Source: Flavobacteriales bacterium (GTDB lineage Bacteria; Bacteroidota; Bacteroidia; Flavobacteriales; Flavobacteriaceae). Taken from it: 64,000 bases of DNA. This document shows positions 16,258 through 24,834 of this stretch, in pieces. Made by a program: the position numbers and the translations under genes. The stretch spans positions 186,001 to 250,000 of the forward strand of contig JAFLBS010000001.1 in assembly GCA_017303755.1 (NCBI GenBank), written 5' to 3'. The stretch's first letter is position 1, and each line of letters starts with the position of its first letter. The notes under the pieces were generated by a model. It was not told the DNA's origin and did not search any database. It saw nothing but the letters and a program-made list of their open reading frames with translations.

Positions 16258-18954
16258 TTAATCTGCTTTATTCGGTGACAACCATTTATTGGCTGCTTCT
16301 GTACTGATTCCTCTTCGTTTGGCGTAATCGATGATTTGGTCTTCTTTTATCTTTCCTAAACCAAAATATTTGCTTTCGGGATGTGCGAAATAATAGCCCG
16401 AAACCGATGATGCCGGCCACATCGCCATACTTTCGGTCAACTTCACTCCTATTTCTTGTTCGACATTGAGTAATTTCCAAATGGTTGGTTTTTCTAAATG
16501 GTCCGGACAAGCTGGATAACCTGGTGCGGGACGAATTCCTTTGTATTCTTCGTTGATTAAATCTTGATTGGTTAAACTTTCTTCCGAAGCATAGCCCCAG
16601 ATTTCTTTACGCACTTTTAAGTGTAAATATTCGGCAAAAGCTTCCGCTAAACGATCGCCAAGAGCTTTGACCAAAATAGAATTATAATCATCGAGTTGTT
16701 TTTCAAATTCGGCTGCTTTTTCATCCACACCAAAACCAGTAGTCACACAAAAACATCCAATGTAATCTTGCTTACCAGAATCTTTGGGCGCAATAAAGTC
16801 GGCTAAGGCAATATTGGGTGCGCCAGCGGTTTTTTGCGATTGTTGGCGTAGGGTTAAAAAAGTTGTTGGTTGTGAGTTGTGAGTTGTGAGTTGTCCCTCG
16901 ACTGCGCTCGGGATGACAGAAACATCATCATCATTTATGGTATTGGCAGGAAAAATTCCGAGGATTCCTTTGGCAGTCAACCATTTCTCAGAAACGATTC
17001 GGTGGAGCATTTCTTGAGCATCATTAAATAAATGTGTTGCTTGTTCGCCTACAACCTCATCGGTTAAAATAGCTGGATATTTTCCGTACAATTCCCACGA
17101 ACTGAAAAATGGTGTCCAATCAATAAAATCAACTAGTTCAGACAATTCGACTTCAATAGTTTTGGTTCCGATGAAATTGGGCTTTACTGGTTCAAAATCA
17201 TTCCAATTGAGTTGTAATTTGTTTTTACGAGCTTCTTCAATTGACAAGTAATTTTTATCGCGACTTCTACTTAAATAACCTTCACGCAATTGGTCGTATT
17301 CTTCTCGAACTGTTTTGGCATACGCGACTTTAGTTTCTGCTTGAAGTAAATTACTGGCTACGGTTACGGCACGTGAAGCATCGTTTACGTGAACCACAGT
17401 TTCTTTGTATTCGGGAGCAATTTTTACGGCTGTGTGCGCACGCGAAGTGGTTGCTCCACCAATCATGATTGGTATTTTGATGTTTAATTTGTCTAATTCT
17501 TTGGCTAAGTACACCATTTCGTCTAGCGATGGAGTTATTAATCCGCTCAAACCAATAATATCTACACTGTGTTCTACAGCCGCTTTTATTATTTTTTCGG
17601 GCGGAACCATTACTCCTAAATCGATGATTTCAAAATTATTGCAACCCAAAACTACGGCTACAATATTTTTCCCGATATCGTGAACGTCACCTTTTACAGT
17701 GGCCATTAATACTCTTCCAGCACTTGATGATTTTCCGTCTTTTTGAGCTTCGATATAAGGCAACAAATAGGCAACCGCTTTTTTCATTACGCGTGCCGAT
17801 TTTACAACTTGTGGCAAAAACATTTTTCCGCTTCCAAACAAATCGCCTACTACATTCATTCCGTTCATCAAATAGATTTCGATGACTTCAATAGGTTTGG
17901 ATGCTAATTGTCGGGCTTCTTCTACGTCTATTTCGATGAACTCGTCAATTCCTTTTACTAACGAATGCGTCAATCGTTCTTGAACCGAACCGTTGCGCCA
18001 TTCTTGAATTGCTTTTTCATTGGTTTTATAATCGCCTTTGTAGCTTTCGGCTAAATCCAAGAGCAATTCAGTCGCATTTTCTTTTCTATTTAGTAAAACA
18101 TCTTCTACATGTTCGAGTAAAATAGGATCAATTTCGTCGTAAATCTCGAGCATTTCCGGATTGACAATTCCCATCGTCATTCCGTTTTTGATGGCATGGT
18201 AAAGAAAAGCAGAATGCATGGCTTCACGTACTTTGTCGTTTCCTCTAAACGAAAACGAAACATTACTGACACCTCCAGAAACATGAGCGTACGGAAGATT
18301 TTCGCGAATCCATTTAGTTGCTCTAAAGAAATCTAAAGCGTTTAATTTGTGTTCTTCCATTCCGGTTGCGACTGGAAAAATATTCGGGTCAAAAATGATG
18401 TCTTCGGCCGGAAAATGAACTTCATCCACCAAAATATCATAACTTCTTTTACAAATTTCAATGCGTCGTTCATAAGTATCAGCTTGACCATCTTCATCAA
18501 AAGCCATAACGATTACTGCTGCACCGTATCTTTTAATTAGTTTGGCGTGATGCACAAAAGCTTCTTTTCCTTCTTTTAGAGAAATGGAATTCACGACTCC
18601 TTTTCCTTGAACTACTTTCAAACCCGCTTCAATGATTTCCCATTTGGAACTGTCAATCATTACGGGAACACGAGCAATATCCGGTTCGGCTGCGATTAAA
18701 TTGAGGAATTTAGTCATGGCATACACACCATCGAGCATTCCTTCGTCCATGTTAACATCGATGATTTGTGCTCCGCCTTCCACTTGAGCACGAGCAATAT
18801 CAAGCGCTTCTTCGTACTTTTCTTCTTTAATTAAACGAAGAAATTTACGCGAACCCGTTACATTGGTTCTTTCACCTACGTTGACGAAATTCGTTTCGGG
18901 TGTTATAATCAAAGGCTCGAGACCTGAAAGCTTTAAGTATTTTGTTTCTGACAT
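16258..18954 (-). CDS. metH: Methionine synthase, C-terminal half (pterin, B12 and reactivation domains)
   Basis: An 898-residue protein equivalent to the last three modules of E. coli MetH. The methyl-THF binding domain ([16 protein letters not shown]) covers about 20-285, then the helical cap. The cobalamin domain carries the His ligand in DVHDIGKN near residue 424. The AdoMet reactivation domain contains [12 protein letters not shown]. The homocysteine-binding module is encoded separately at 19584-20570. An unusual stretch at about residues 679-698 (VIPSAVEG followed by [11 protein letters not shown]) is encoded by dispersed intergenic repeat sequence inserted in frame in a surface-loop region of the reactivation domain. 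metF follows. Confidence 0.95.
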   Translation of the reverse strand: MSETKYLKLSGLEPLIITPETNFVNVGERTNVTGSRKFLRLIKEEKYEEALDIARAQVEGGAQIIDVNMDEGMLDGVYAMTKFLNLIAAEPDIARVPVMIDSSKWEIIEAGLKVVQGKGVVNSISLKEGKEAFVHHAKLIKRYGAAVIVMAFDEDGQADTYERRIEICKRSYDILVDEVHFPAEDIIFDPNIFPVATGMEEHKLNALDFFRATKWIRENLPYAHVSGGVSNVSFSFRGNDKVREAMHSAFLYHAIKNGMTMGIVNPEMLEIYDEIDPILLEHVEDVLLNRKENATELLLDLAESYKGDYKTNEKAIQEWRNGSVQERLTHSLVKGIDEFIEIDVEEARQLASKPIEVIEIYLMNGMNVVGDLFGSGKMFLPQVVKSARVMKKAVAYLLPYIEAQKDGKSSSAGRVLMATVKGDVHDIGKNIVAVVLGCNNFEIIDLGVMVPPEKIIKAAVEHSVDIIGLSGLITPSLDEMVYLAKELDKLNIKIPIMIGGATTSRAHTAVKIAPEYKETVVHVNDASRAVTVASNLLQAETKVAYAKTVREEYDQLREGYLSRSRDKNYLSIEEARKNKLQLNWNDFEPVKPNFIGTKTIEVELSELVDFIDWTPFFSSWELYGKYPAILTDEVVGEQATHLFNDAQEMLHRIVSEKWLTAKGILGIFPANTINDDDVSVIPSAVEGQLTTHNSQPTTFLTLRQQSQKTAGAPNIALADFIAPKDSGKQDYIGCFCVTTGFGVDEKAAEFEKQLDDYNSILVKALGDRLAEAFAEYLHLKVRKEIWGYASEESLTNQDLINEEYKGIRPAPGYPACPDHLEKPTIWKLLNVEQEIGVKLTESMAMWPASSVSGYYFAHPESKYFGLGKIKEDQIIDYAKRRGISTEAANKWLSPNKAD
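16858..16919 (-). repeat. Dispersed repeats captured in frame inside metH
   Basis: The plus strand carries TCCCTCGACTGCGCTCGGGATGACA (split here: TCCCTCGACTGCG + CTCGGGATGACA) at 16894-16918. It is preceded by a tandem of TTGTGAG units. Near-identical copies of the first part are intergenic at 20721-20746 and 24745-24770. Here it is read through as VIPSAVEG and the tandem as [11 protein letters not shown], without a frameshift. Confidence 0.75.
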
Positions 18955-18969
18955 TTTAAACTAATTTTT

Positions 18970-19002
18970 AACTCTCGAAGGGTTTGAAACCCTTTGAGGG
19001 TT
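18970..19002. repeat. Palindromic AAGGGTTTGAAACCCTT element
   Basis: AACTCTCGAAGGGTTT is followed directly by its imperfect inverse GAAACCCTTTGAGGGTT. It fills most of the gap between the small lipoprotein gene and the metH C-half. It could fold into a hairpin in the polycistronic mRNA, but lacks a T-run and is unlikely to be a terminator. Confidence 0.5.
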
Positions 19003-19015
19003 ATATTAATTAAGA

Positions 19016-19525
19016 CTAATTTGCTAAATAATATTTAACATCAACTAACTGAATGGATTGAACAAGACCCAAGTTAAGAGAAGCTTCTTTATCATACGAA
19101 AAAATACAACTAGAGTTCGGGCCTATTTGACCACAACTCGAGGTTGCTCCATTTAAAAAGCCAGAAGAAGAAACTGTACCATCAACATTTACAGTTATGT
19201 AGGCAAAACCATTTATAGCGAAATTATTTGGATTATTGAGTTTAATATCAAATTTTAGTCGGTTTGTATTATTGCCTGTATCGGGAGTAAAAACAAAATT
19301 TAATACTTCATATGAAAAATTTTGAAGAGGCAATTGTTCTTGAATAGGTGGTACAACATAATCGCAAGGAACTACCGCAGAACTCTCAGGAATAAAAGAG
19401 CTTCCTGATGGAGTTATTATAGTTTGGCTAGGAATGGTGATGGTTTTGGTACAATCTTCGGTTGAAGAGCATCCAAAAATAATAATACTCAAAATGGCTA
19501 ATACTAATTTTATGGAGTTCTTCAT
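19016..19525 (-). CDS. Small lipoprotein of unknown function between the metH halves
   Basis: A 169-residue protein. The N-terminus MKNSIKLVLAILSIIIFGC is a lipoprotein signal with lipidation expected at the Cys of FGCSS. The mature part contains LKFDIKLNNPNNFAINGFAYITVNV-type beta strands, resembling an LEA14/immunoglobulin-like fold. I cannot name the family with confidence. It lies between the two metH genes (58 bases after the first, 61 before the second), all on the same strand. Whether it has any link to methionine is unclear. Confidence 0.75.
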   Translation of the reverse strand: MKNSIKLVLAILSIIIFGCSSTEDCTKTITIPSQTIITPSGSSFIPESSAVVPCDYVVPPIQEQLPLQNFSYEVLNFVFTPDTGNNTNRLKFDIKLNNPNNFAINGFAYITVNVDGTVSSSGFLNGATSSCGQIGPNSSCIFSYDKEASLNLGLVQSIQLVDVKYYLAN

Positions 19526-19583
19526 TTTTGATTTTTAAATATATAAGTCAATTTCTTCTGGGTTAGATATTCATTTTGAATAA

Positions 19584-20570
19584 TTATGCAACAACAGCCA
19601 TTCGTGGTTTAAACTCTTTAGCCACATCGGCGATGGCTTTAATGTGTTCAGGAGTTGTACCACAACAACCACCAATAATGTTTACTAAATTATCTTTTAA
19701 ATACTCTCTGATTAATGCTTGCATCTCAAGAGGCGTTTGATCATACTGACCAAAAGCATTGGGCAAACCAGCATTGGGATGTGCCGAAATATTGAGTTGC
19801 GTGTTCATGGCCAATCGTTGCAAATAAGGTTTTAATTGATCAGCGCCTAAAGCACAATTGAACCCAATACTCAATAATGGAATGTGAGAAATCGAAATTA
19901 AAAACGCTTCTACTGTTTGCCCTGAAAGCGTTCTTCCAGAAGCATCGGTGATGGTTCCGGAAACCATGACTGGAATGTCTAAATTTCGTTCTTCTTTGAC
20001 TTCTTCGATAGCGAAAAGAGCTGCTTTGGCGTTTAGAGTGTCAAATATAGTTTCTACCAAAAGCACATCGCAACCGCCATCAATCAACGCTTCGACTTGT
20101 TGTTTGTAGGCGATTTTTAAATCGTCAAAAGTCACTGCACGATAGCCTGGATCGTTAACATCTGGACTCATAGAAGCCGTTCGGTTGGTTGGACCAATTG
20201 AACCTGCCACAAAACGTGGTCGATCGGTAAATTCATCGGCTACTTGACGAGCAATTTTGGCTGATTGGTAATTGAGTTCGTAGACTAAATCTTCCATGTG
20301 GTAATCAGCCATACCAATAGTTGTTCCTGAAAATGTATTGGTTTCTACGATATCAGCGCCCGCTTGAAAATACAAACGATGTACTTCCATCACAGCTTGG
20401 GGTTGCGTGATGGAAAGTAAATCGTTGTTCCCTTTTAATGGATGAGGAAAATCTTTGAAACGTTCACCACGGAAATCTTCTTCAGAGAAATTGTTACGTT
20501 GCAGCATGGTTCCCATGGCTCCGTCGAGGACAAGGATTCGTTCTTGGATGGCTTTTTCTATTTTGGTCAT
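19584..20570 (-). CDS. Methionine synthase, N-terminal half (homocysteine S-methyltransferase)
   Basis: A 328-residue protein matching module 1 of MetH. It binds homocysteine through a zinc thiolate site: FNCALGA and GGCCGTTPEH supply the three Cys ligands. The start MTKIEKAIQERILVLDGAMGTML at 20570 is the family start; a longer frame upstream is repetitive. The rest of the enzyme is the separate protein at 16258-18954, a split arrangement usual in Flavobacteria. It heads the unit controlled by the SAM-I riboswitch at 20849-20948, with about 280 bases of leader that include a repeat element. Confidence 0.94.
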   Translation of the reverse strand: MTKIEKAIQERILVLDGAMGTMLQRNNFSEEDFRGERFKDFPHPLKGNNDLLSITQPQAVMEVHRLYFQAGADIVETNTFSGTTIGMADYHMEDLVYELNYQSAKIARQVADEFTDRPRFVAGSIGPTNRTASMSPDVNDPGYRAVTFDDLKIAYKQQVEALIDGGCDVLLVETIFDTLNAKAALFAIEEVKEERNLDIPVMVSGTITDASGRTLSGQTVEAFLISISHIPLLSIGFNCALGADQLKPYLQRLAMNTQLNISAHPNAGLPNAFGQYDQTPLEMQALIREYLKDNLVNIIGGCCGTTPEHIKAIADVAKEFKPRMAVVA

Positions 20571-20676
20571 GTTATTATAATTTCTCGCAAAGGCGCAAAG
20601 GCACAAAGCAAATCACTTTAAATTTTTAACTATAAAAGTTCATTTTTAAGAAAACTTGCTTTGAAAATCGGATGCC

Positions 20677-20784
20677 CTAGCCCTGATGGAAGCGGCATCC
20701 TTTTTTGTTTTTTAGCAAAAGCCCTTCGACTGCGCTCAGGGTGACAAAACAAAAAAGATACAGCGTACAGCAGGAATAGCTTCT
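20677..20784 (-). repeat. Structured intergenic element, copy 2, inside the metH leader
   Basis: A 108-bp copy: CTAGCCCTGATGGAAGCGGC on the left and TACAGCAGGAATAGCTTCT on the right. The arms TTTTTTGTTTT and AAAACAAAAAAG pair. The usual apical hairpin is replaced by the dispersed repeat GCCCTTCGACTGCG-CTCAGGGTGACA at 20721-20746, so one repeat is nested in another. It lies between the SAM-I aptamer and the metH N-half start, on the transcribed leader. Confidence 0.75.
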
Positions 20785-20848
20785 AAAAATCAGAAAGCAA
20801 TTCTTAAATTATATGTGTTATCGTTAAAAGTGGGAGAGAATTCTCGTG

Positions 20849-20948
20849 GTTATCTGCTCCGCCTAGGCGGATAGAATGTAGCACCTTCTACTAGTTGCAG
20901 GGTTGCTAAGCTTTCATCGGGTCTATTCCCTCCAGCTTTCGTGATAAC
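20849..20948 (-). ncRNA. SAM-I riboswitch (S-box)
   Basis: The minus strand carries the S-box core. P1 is GTTATC (20943-20948) with GATAAC (20849-20854). P2 contains AAAGCTGGAGGG, then GACCCGATGAAAGCTT and AGCAACC. P3 is CTGC/GTAG, followed by the near-invariant AAGGTGCTACATTC. P4 is the CCGCCTAGGCGG hairpin. These match the conserved SAM-binding nucleotides of class I. A second GATAAC lies 27 bases further on (20817-20822) and could compete for the P1 5' strand. Downstream are the metH halves and metF. Confidence 0.93.
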
Positions 20949-20971
20949 AATCAATATGTGTATGAACAGTG

Positions 20972-21002
20972 CAAAGTAATGACATAGAAATGGATTTTGC
21001 AA
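20972..21002 (-). promoter_or_regulatory. Candidate promoter of the SAM-I leader
   Basis: The minus strand has TTG (21000-21002), a 20-base gap, and TTACTTTG (20972-20979), a common variant of the -7 element in Flavobacteria. It lies just after the hom terminator and 24 bases before the aptamer, so the metH unit is transcribed separately from metY-metX-hom. Confidence 0.5.
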
Positions 21003-21010
21003 CAGTTTGT

Positions 21011-21048
21011 AAAAATAAAAAACCTACAACGTTGTAGTGTTGTAGGTT
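21011..21048 (-). terminator. Terminator after hom
   Basis: A perfect 10-bp stem, AACCTACAAC with GTTGTAGGTT, has an 8-base loop and is followed on the minus strand by TTTTTTATTTTTA. It closes the metY-metX-hom transcript 7 bases after the hom stop. Confidence 0.9.
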
Positions 21049-21055
21049 AGATGCT

Positions 21056-22156
21056 TTAGAGCCAAATTGCCTCTTTGATTTTTATTTTTTCGGCGATTTT
21101 AAGCACATCCGTCAGCACTCCACGAGCCGTAACTGCTCTTCCTGCGCCTGCGCCTTGAATGACGATTGGAATTTCGCCATAAGAATGCGTATAAATTTCG
21201 ATGATGTTATCGGCGCCTTTGAGTTGGCCCAAAGCCGAATTTTTGGGCTCGGAAACGAGTTTTACTTCAAGTTGTTGGGTTGCCACATTAAGTTCGCCAA
21301 TATAGCGCAAAACGTGTTCATCGGCTTGAGTGATTTTGGCAATTTGAAACGGTTTATCAAACAGTGATTTATTTACTGAATAATTCGCTTTGGAAGTCGT
21401 TTCGTTGAGTTCAGGCAGTAAAAGTGATTTGATTTTGATGTTGGAAAACTCCAATTCTAAACCAATTTCGCGTGCTAAGATGAGTAATTTTCGAGCGACA
21501 TCGTTTCCGGATAAATCCTCGCGTGAATCGGGTTCAGTTAATCCTAATTTTTCAGCATCCAATAGAATACTCGAAAAAGTGTTGTCTTCATTTGAAAATC
21601 GATTGAAAATATAACTCAGCGAACCTGAAAAAACGCCTCTGATTTTGGTTATTTTTTCGCCTGAGCCATACAATTCACTTATTGTATTTACGACTGGCAA
21701 GCCTGCTCCTACATTGGTTTCGTAGAGAAAACTTTTGTCGAATTTTTTAAGATTTCGGCGTAATTCTTTATAGAAATCAGTGTGTAACGTATTGGCTTTT
21801 TTGTTGGCCGCGACTATATCAAATCCGTTTTGAATGAGTGGAATGTAGTTTTTGATTAAATCTTCGCTAGCCGTAGCGTCAACAGCGATTAGGTTTTCGA
21901 GTTGTTGTTCTTGAATGTATTCAATAATATCGTCGATAGTATACGGAATGGCCGATTGAGCAAAATTGGCTTCCCATTGATTTTTGAGCCCGTCTTTTTC
22001 AAAAAAGGCCAACGTTGAATTGGTAATGATGGGAAAGCGCAGTTCAATGTTTTTGTTTTCTAAAAAGAAATTCTGACTTTCGATGACTTGGTTGATGAGT
22101 GTGCTTCCGACGTTTCCGATGCCAAAAAGCACGATATTGATTCTAATTGTTGACAT
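21056..22156 (-). CDS. hom: Homoserine dehydrogenase
   Basis: A 366-residue NAD(P)-dependent enzyme that makes homoserine from aspartate semialdehyde, the branch point to methionine and threonine. The Rossmann motif is FGIGNVGSTL near the N-terminus. VAANKKANT and the catalytic-domain phrase GLTEPDSREDLSGNDVARKLLILAR are characteristic. No aspartokinase part is fused. Its start overlaps the metX stop by 14 bases, implying translational coupling. Placement after metX and metY suggests that homoserine supply is tied to methionine demand here. Confidence 0.95.
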   Translation of the reverse strand: MSTIRINIVLFGIGNVGSTLINQVIESQNFFLENKNIELRFPIITNSTLAFFEKDGLKNQWEANFAQSAIPYTIDDIIEYIQEQQLENLIAVDATASEDLIKNYIPLIQNGFDIVAANKKANTLHTDFYKELRRNLKKFDKSFLYETNVGAGLPVVNTISELYGSGEKITKIRGVFSGSLSYIFNRFSNEDNTFSSILLDAEKLGLTEPDSREDLSGNDVARKLLILAREIGLELEFSNIKIKSLLLPELNETTSKANYSVNKSLFDKPFQIAKITQADEHVLRYIGELNVATQQLEVKLVSEPKNSALGQLKGADNIIEIYTHSYGEIPIVIQGAGAGRAVTARGVLTDVLKIAEKIKIKEAIWL

Positions 22157-23144
22157 ATTCTAGTTGTTTTTGTGTGTTAAAAATAGGTTCTAAGAGTTGG
22201 GACAGTTGTTTGAATTCGATTAAAAAGGCATCATGACCGTGAATGGATTGAATTTCGTTGTAAAAAACAGTGTCTTTGATTGTTTGTATTTGATGATAGG
22301 TTTCGCGATTTTCATCGGGAATAAAAAAATAGTCGGTGTTGACAGCTACGATGTGAATGTTGGCTTTTACCAATTCGAGAACAGATAAAAAAACTCCTCT
22401 ATTTCTGGTAATATCATTGGTTTTTAGCAGATGATTCATCAACTTATACGAAGCTAGACGAAAACGGTTTTTCAGTTTTACGCCGTGATTGAGCAACCAA
22501 TTTTCGATTTGGAATTCGGATGAATCATTGGTTGTAGTTCGTTGAAATCGCTGATTGATGGATTGTGGTGTTCGGTACAACAACATAGCGTGCAAACGCG
22601 CATTAGCAATTGGATCTTTGGAGCTGTTGAGAATTTGATCTTGAATCAGCACGTTGGCAATCACCCAATCGGTGGCTTTCCAATCGGTGGCAATTGGAAT
22701 GAGATTTTGAACTTTATTGGGTTGAAGAACGGCCATTTCCCAGGCAATTGCTCCGCCTAAACTTCCGCCAATTACAGCAAAAACCGAGTTGATTTTCAGA
22801 GAAAACAATCCTTCCCAAAAAATACGAGCTACATCTCGGAGGGTAAAATCGCGGTAATTATCGATAAGATTTTGGGGATTCCCATCAAAACCATTTCCGG
22901 GAATGTTAAAAGCAATTACGTTAAACTTGTGGGTATCGATGGTTTTGTTTTCACCTATCAAATCGTTCCACCAACCGTTTTCGCCTGATACATTTGAATT
23001 TCCGGTGAGCGCATGATTGACTACAACTACTGGAGCATTTCCTATGGGTTGTCCGAATGTTTGATAGAACAACGGAAGGTATCCTTGTTGTTTACCTAAT
23101 TCTAATTTGAAATCAAATAAATCAATTTTCTCTATATTTTTCAT
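22143..23144 (-). CDS. metX: Homoserine O-acetyltransferase (MetX-like)
   Basis: A 333-residue alpha/beta hydrolase-fold acyltransferase that activates homoserine, most likely with acetyl-CoA. The nucleophile elbow is GGSLGG with Ser128. The oxyanion region is NHALTGNSNV, the Asp is in AVNTDYFFIP, and the catalytic His is in IHGHDAFLIEF. Whether it is an acetyl- or succinyl-transferase cannot be read safely from the sequence, but the adjacent O-acetylhomoserine sulfhydrylase supports acetyl. It lies between metY and hom. Confidence 0.92.
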   Translation of the reverse strand: MKNIEKIDLFDFKLELGKQQGYLPLFYQTFGQPIGNAPVVVVNHALTGNSNVSGENGWWNDLIGENKTIDTHKFNVIAFNIPGNGFDGNPQNLIDNYRDFTLRDVARIFWEGLFSLKINSVFAVIGGSLGGAIAWEMAVLQPNKVQNLIPIATDWKATDWVIANVLIQDQILNSSKDPIANARLHAMLLYRTPQSINQRFQRTTTNDSSEFQIENWLLNHGVKLKNRFRLASYKLMNHLLKTNDITRNRGVFLSVLELVKANIHIVAVNTDYFFIPDENRETYHQIQTIKDTVFYNEIQSIHGHDAFLIEFKQLSQLLEPIFNTQKQLEYVNN

Positions 23145-23152
23145 ACTACTTT

Positions 23153-23194
23153 TTTTAAAAGACTGCCTTCAAGCTCAACATTGAAGACAGTCTT
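23153..23194 (-). terminator. Hairpin between metY and metX
   Basis: On the minus strand AAGACTGTCTTCAA pairs with TTGAAGGCAGTCTT (one G-U pair) around an 8-base loop and is followed by TTTT then A-rich sequence. It could be a partial terminator or an mRNA stabiliser that sets metY expression above metX and hom. Confidence 0.6.
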
Positions 23195-23208
23195 AAACAA
23201 ACAAAAAC

Positions 23209-24501
23209 CTAAACAAATTTTTCTATGGGTAATGATGCGAACACTTCTTTCAAGTCTGTTTTCAAATCTTCAATATCTTCTAAGCCCACTGAAAGACGAA
23301 TCAGATCTTTGGTTACTCCAGTTGATTCTTGTTCTGCATCGGACAATTGTTGATGTGTGGTACTTGCCGGATGAATGATGAGTGATTTGGTATCACCGAT
23401 ATTTGCTAATAATGAAAAGAATTTCGTTCCATCGGCTACTTTTTTGGCCGCTTCAAATCCGCCTTTCAATCCAAAAGTTACGATGCCACTTTTACCTTCG
23501 GGTAAGTATTTATCGGCAAGTTCTTTGTATTTTGAAGTTTCTAAACCCGGATAATTTACCCAAGCCACTTCGTCTTGTTGCTGTAACCATTGCGCTAACG
23601 CTAAGGCATTTTGACTGTGTTTTTTGATTCGAATTTCTAAAGTTTCTAAGCCTTGAATAGTTTGAAAAGCATTGAACGGACTCAAAGCAGCGCCAAAATC
23701 GCGCAGACCTTCAATTCGAACTTTAGCAATGAATGATGCTGCACCTAGTGCTTCGTAGTATTTTAATCCGTGGTAACCTGCTGATGGCTCGGTGAATTCG
23801 GGAAATTTACCGTTACTCCAATCAAATTTTCCCGCATCAATGATGACTCCACCAAGCGAAGTTCCGTTTCCGGTAATGTATTTGGTTAACGAGTGAATGA
23901 CAATATCAGCACCGTATTGAATTGGGTTTAAAAGATACGGTGTTGCTACTGTATTATCTACAATGAAAGGCACTTTGAATGCTTTGGCTTGGTTGGAAAT
24001 GGCTTGTAAATCGAGCACATCTAATTTGGGATTACCCAGACTTTCTGCAAAAAATGCTCTGGTGTTTTCTTGTGCTGCTTTGGTGAAATTTTCTGGATTC
24101 GATGGGTCAACAAAAGTAGTAGTGATTCCTAAACGCGGTAAAGTTACATTCAGCAAATTATAGGTTCCGCCGTACAAACTGTTTGAAGCTACAATGTGAT
24201 CGCCTGCTTTGAGAAGAACGAGTAAAGTAGTAGCGATTGCTGAAGTTCCGGATGCGGTAACTACGGCTCCGATTCCGCCTTCTAATTTTGCCAACCGCTG
24301 TTCAAGAATGTCGTTGGTTGGATTGTTTAGGCGAGTGTAGATGAATCCTGCTTCGGCTAAACCAAACAAATTGGCGGCGTGATCGGAATTGTTAAAAACA
24401 TACGATGTGGTTTGATAGATAGGAACTGCTCTGGTTCCACCGTTTTTAGTTACATCGTGTCCTGCGTGAAGTGCGTTGGTTGCAAATTTCTGTGTACTCA
24501 T
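23209..24501 (-). CDS. metY: O-acetylhomoserine sulfhydrylase (aminocarboxypropyltransferase)
   Basis: A 430-residue PLP enzyme of the Cys/Met metabolism family. It makes homocysteine from O-acetylhomoserine and sulfide. The start MSTQKFATNALHAGHD, the substrate-loop YTRLNNPTND and the PLP lysine in HSLTKYITGNG (about residue 205) identify the family. The length (about 430 rather than about 380) and GTSLGG favour the sulfhydrylase over cystathionine gamma-synthase. It is the first structural gene after the tandem Met/Cys attenuators. Confidence 0.94.
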   Translation of the reverse strand: MSTQKFATNALHAGHDVTKNGGTRAVPIYQTTSYVFNNSDHAANLFGLAEAGFIYTRLNNPTNDILEQRLAKLEGGIGAVVTASGTSAIATTLLVLLKAGDHIVASNSLYGGTYNLLNVTLPRLGITTTFVDPSNPENFTKAAQENTRAFFAESLGNPKLDVLDLQAISNQAKAFKVPFIVDNTVATPYLLNPIQYGADIVIHSLTKYITGNGTSLGGVIIDAGKFDWSNGKFPEFTEPSAGYHGLKYYEALGAASFIAKVRIEGLRDFGAALSPFNAFQTIQGLETLEIRIKKHSQNALALAQWLQQQDEVAWVNYPGLETSKYKELADKYLPEGKSGIVTFGLKGGFEAAKKVADGTKFFSLLANIGDTKSLIIHPASTTHQQLSDAEQESTGVTKDLIRLSVGLEDIEDLKTDLKEVFASLPIEKFV

Positions 24502-24558
24502 GATTTTTAAGATTTAAGATTATTAGAATGTTAGATTTTATGACTGTAAGACTGTATC

Positions 24559-24598
24559 AAAAAAAAAGTCCTTTTGGATGGCTTACCAAAAGGACTTT
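24559..24598 (-). terminator. Attenuator terminator 1 of the metY operon (proximal)
   Basis: A perfect 13-bp stem, AAAGTCCTTTTGG with CCAAAAGGACTTT, has an 8-base loop and is followed by nine T on the minus strand, about 58 bases before the metY ATG. The 5' arm (24565-24577) can alternatively pair with CCAAAAG-cga-AAGACTT at the end of the adjacent leader frame (24624-24640). Confidence 0.92.
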
Positions 24599-24621
24599 AA
24601 CAACTAGTTATGGAAAACTAT

Positions 24622-24720
24622 TCAAGTCTTTCGCTTTTGGCAACAAGGTATAGCGATACAACAACACATCATGTGCATCATCATACGGTTGGTCATTGTA
24701 TTTGTTCTTGCTGCGTTCAT
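24622..24720 (-). CDS. Met/Cys-rich leader peptide 1 of the metY operon
   Basis: A short frame ends with TGA at 24622-24624. Two in-frame ATG codons are possible, at 24720 (32 residues) and 24696 (24 residues). The core reads MTNRMMMHMMCCCIAIPCC and then QKRKT. With the shorter start there are 6 Met and 5 Cys in 24 residues. The last codons (C-C-Q-K-R-K-T) contain a sequence that repeats the distal arm of terminator 1 with a small bulge, so they can act as antiterminator. Ribosome stalling at Met or Cys codons would favour readthrough into metY. The peptide is seen directly; the regulation is inferred from its layout. Confidence 0.88.
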   Translation of the reverse strand: MNAARTNTMTNRMMMHMMCCCIAIPCCQKRKT

Positions 24721-24744
24721 TTGTTATACTTTTTCGTTTGATTA

Positions 24745-24770
24745 GCCCTTCGACTGCGCTCAGGGTGACA
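24745..24770. repeat. Dispersed GCCCTTCGACTGCG repeat in the metY leader
   Basis: A 26-bp copy identical to 20721-20746 and nearly identical to the in-frame copy in metH (16894-16918). It lies between attenuator 2 and leader peptide 1. Sequences of this kind are widely scattered in Bacteroidota intergenic DNA; I know of no assigned function. Confidence 0.75.
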
Positions 24771-24778
24771 ATTTGAAA

Positions 24779-24807
24779 TAAAAAAACCTCTGCGGTTGCA
24801 GAGGTTT
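24779..24807 (-). terminator. Attenuator terminator 2 of the metY operon (distal)
   Basis: A perfect 10-bp stem, AAACCTCTGC with GCAGAGGTTT, has loop AACC and is followed by seven T on the minus strand. Its 5' arm can alternatively pair with GCAGAGG in the leader peptide 2 frame (24850-24856). Confidence 0.9.
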
Positions 24808-24834
24808 CGATTGATATATTTTAAAAAATTAAAA

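Noticed and set aside
20677-20784. A plus-strand terminator GGATGCC...GGCATCC-TTTTTT at 20670-20706
   Set aside because: No plus-strand gene ends upstream. The stem arises because the left end of structured element copy 2 abuts a chance complement, so I annotate it as the repeat only.
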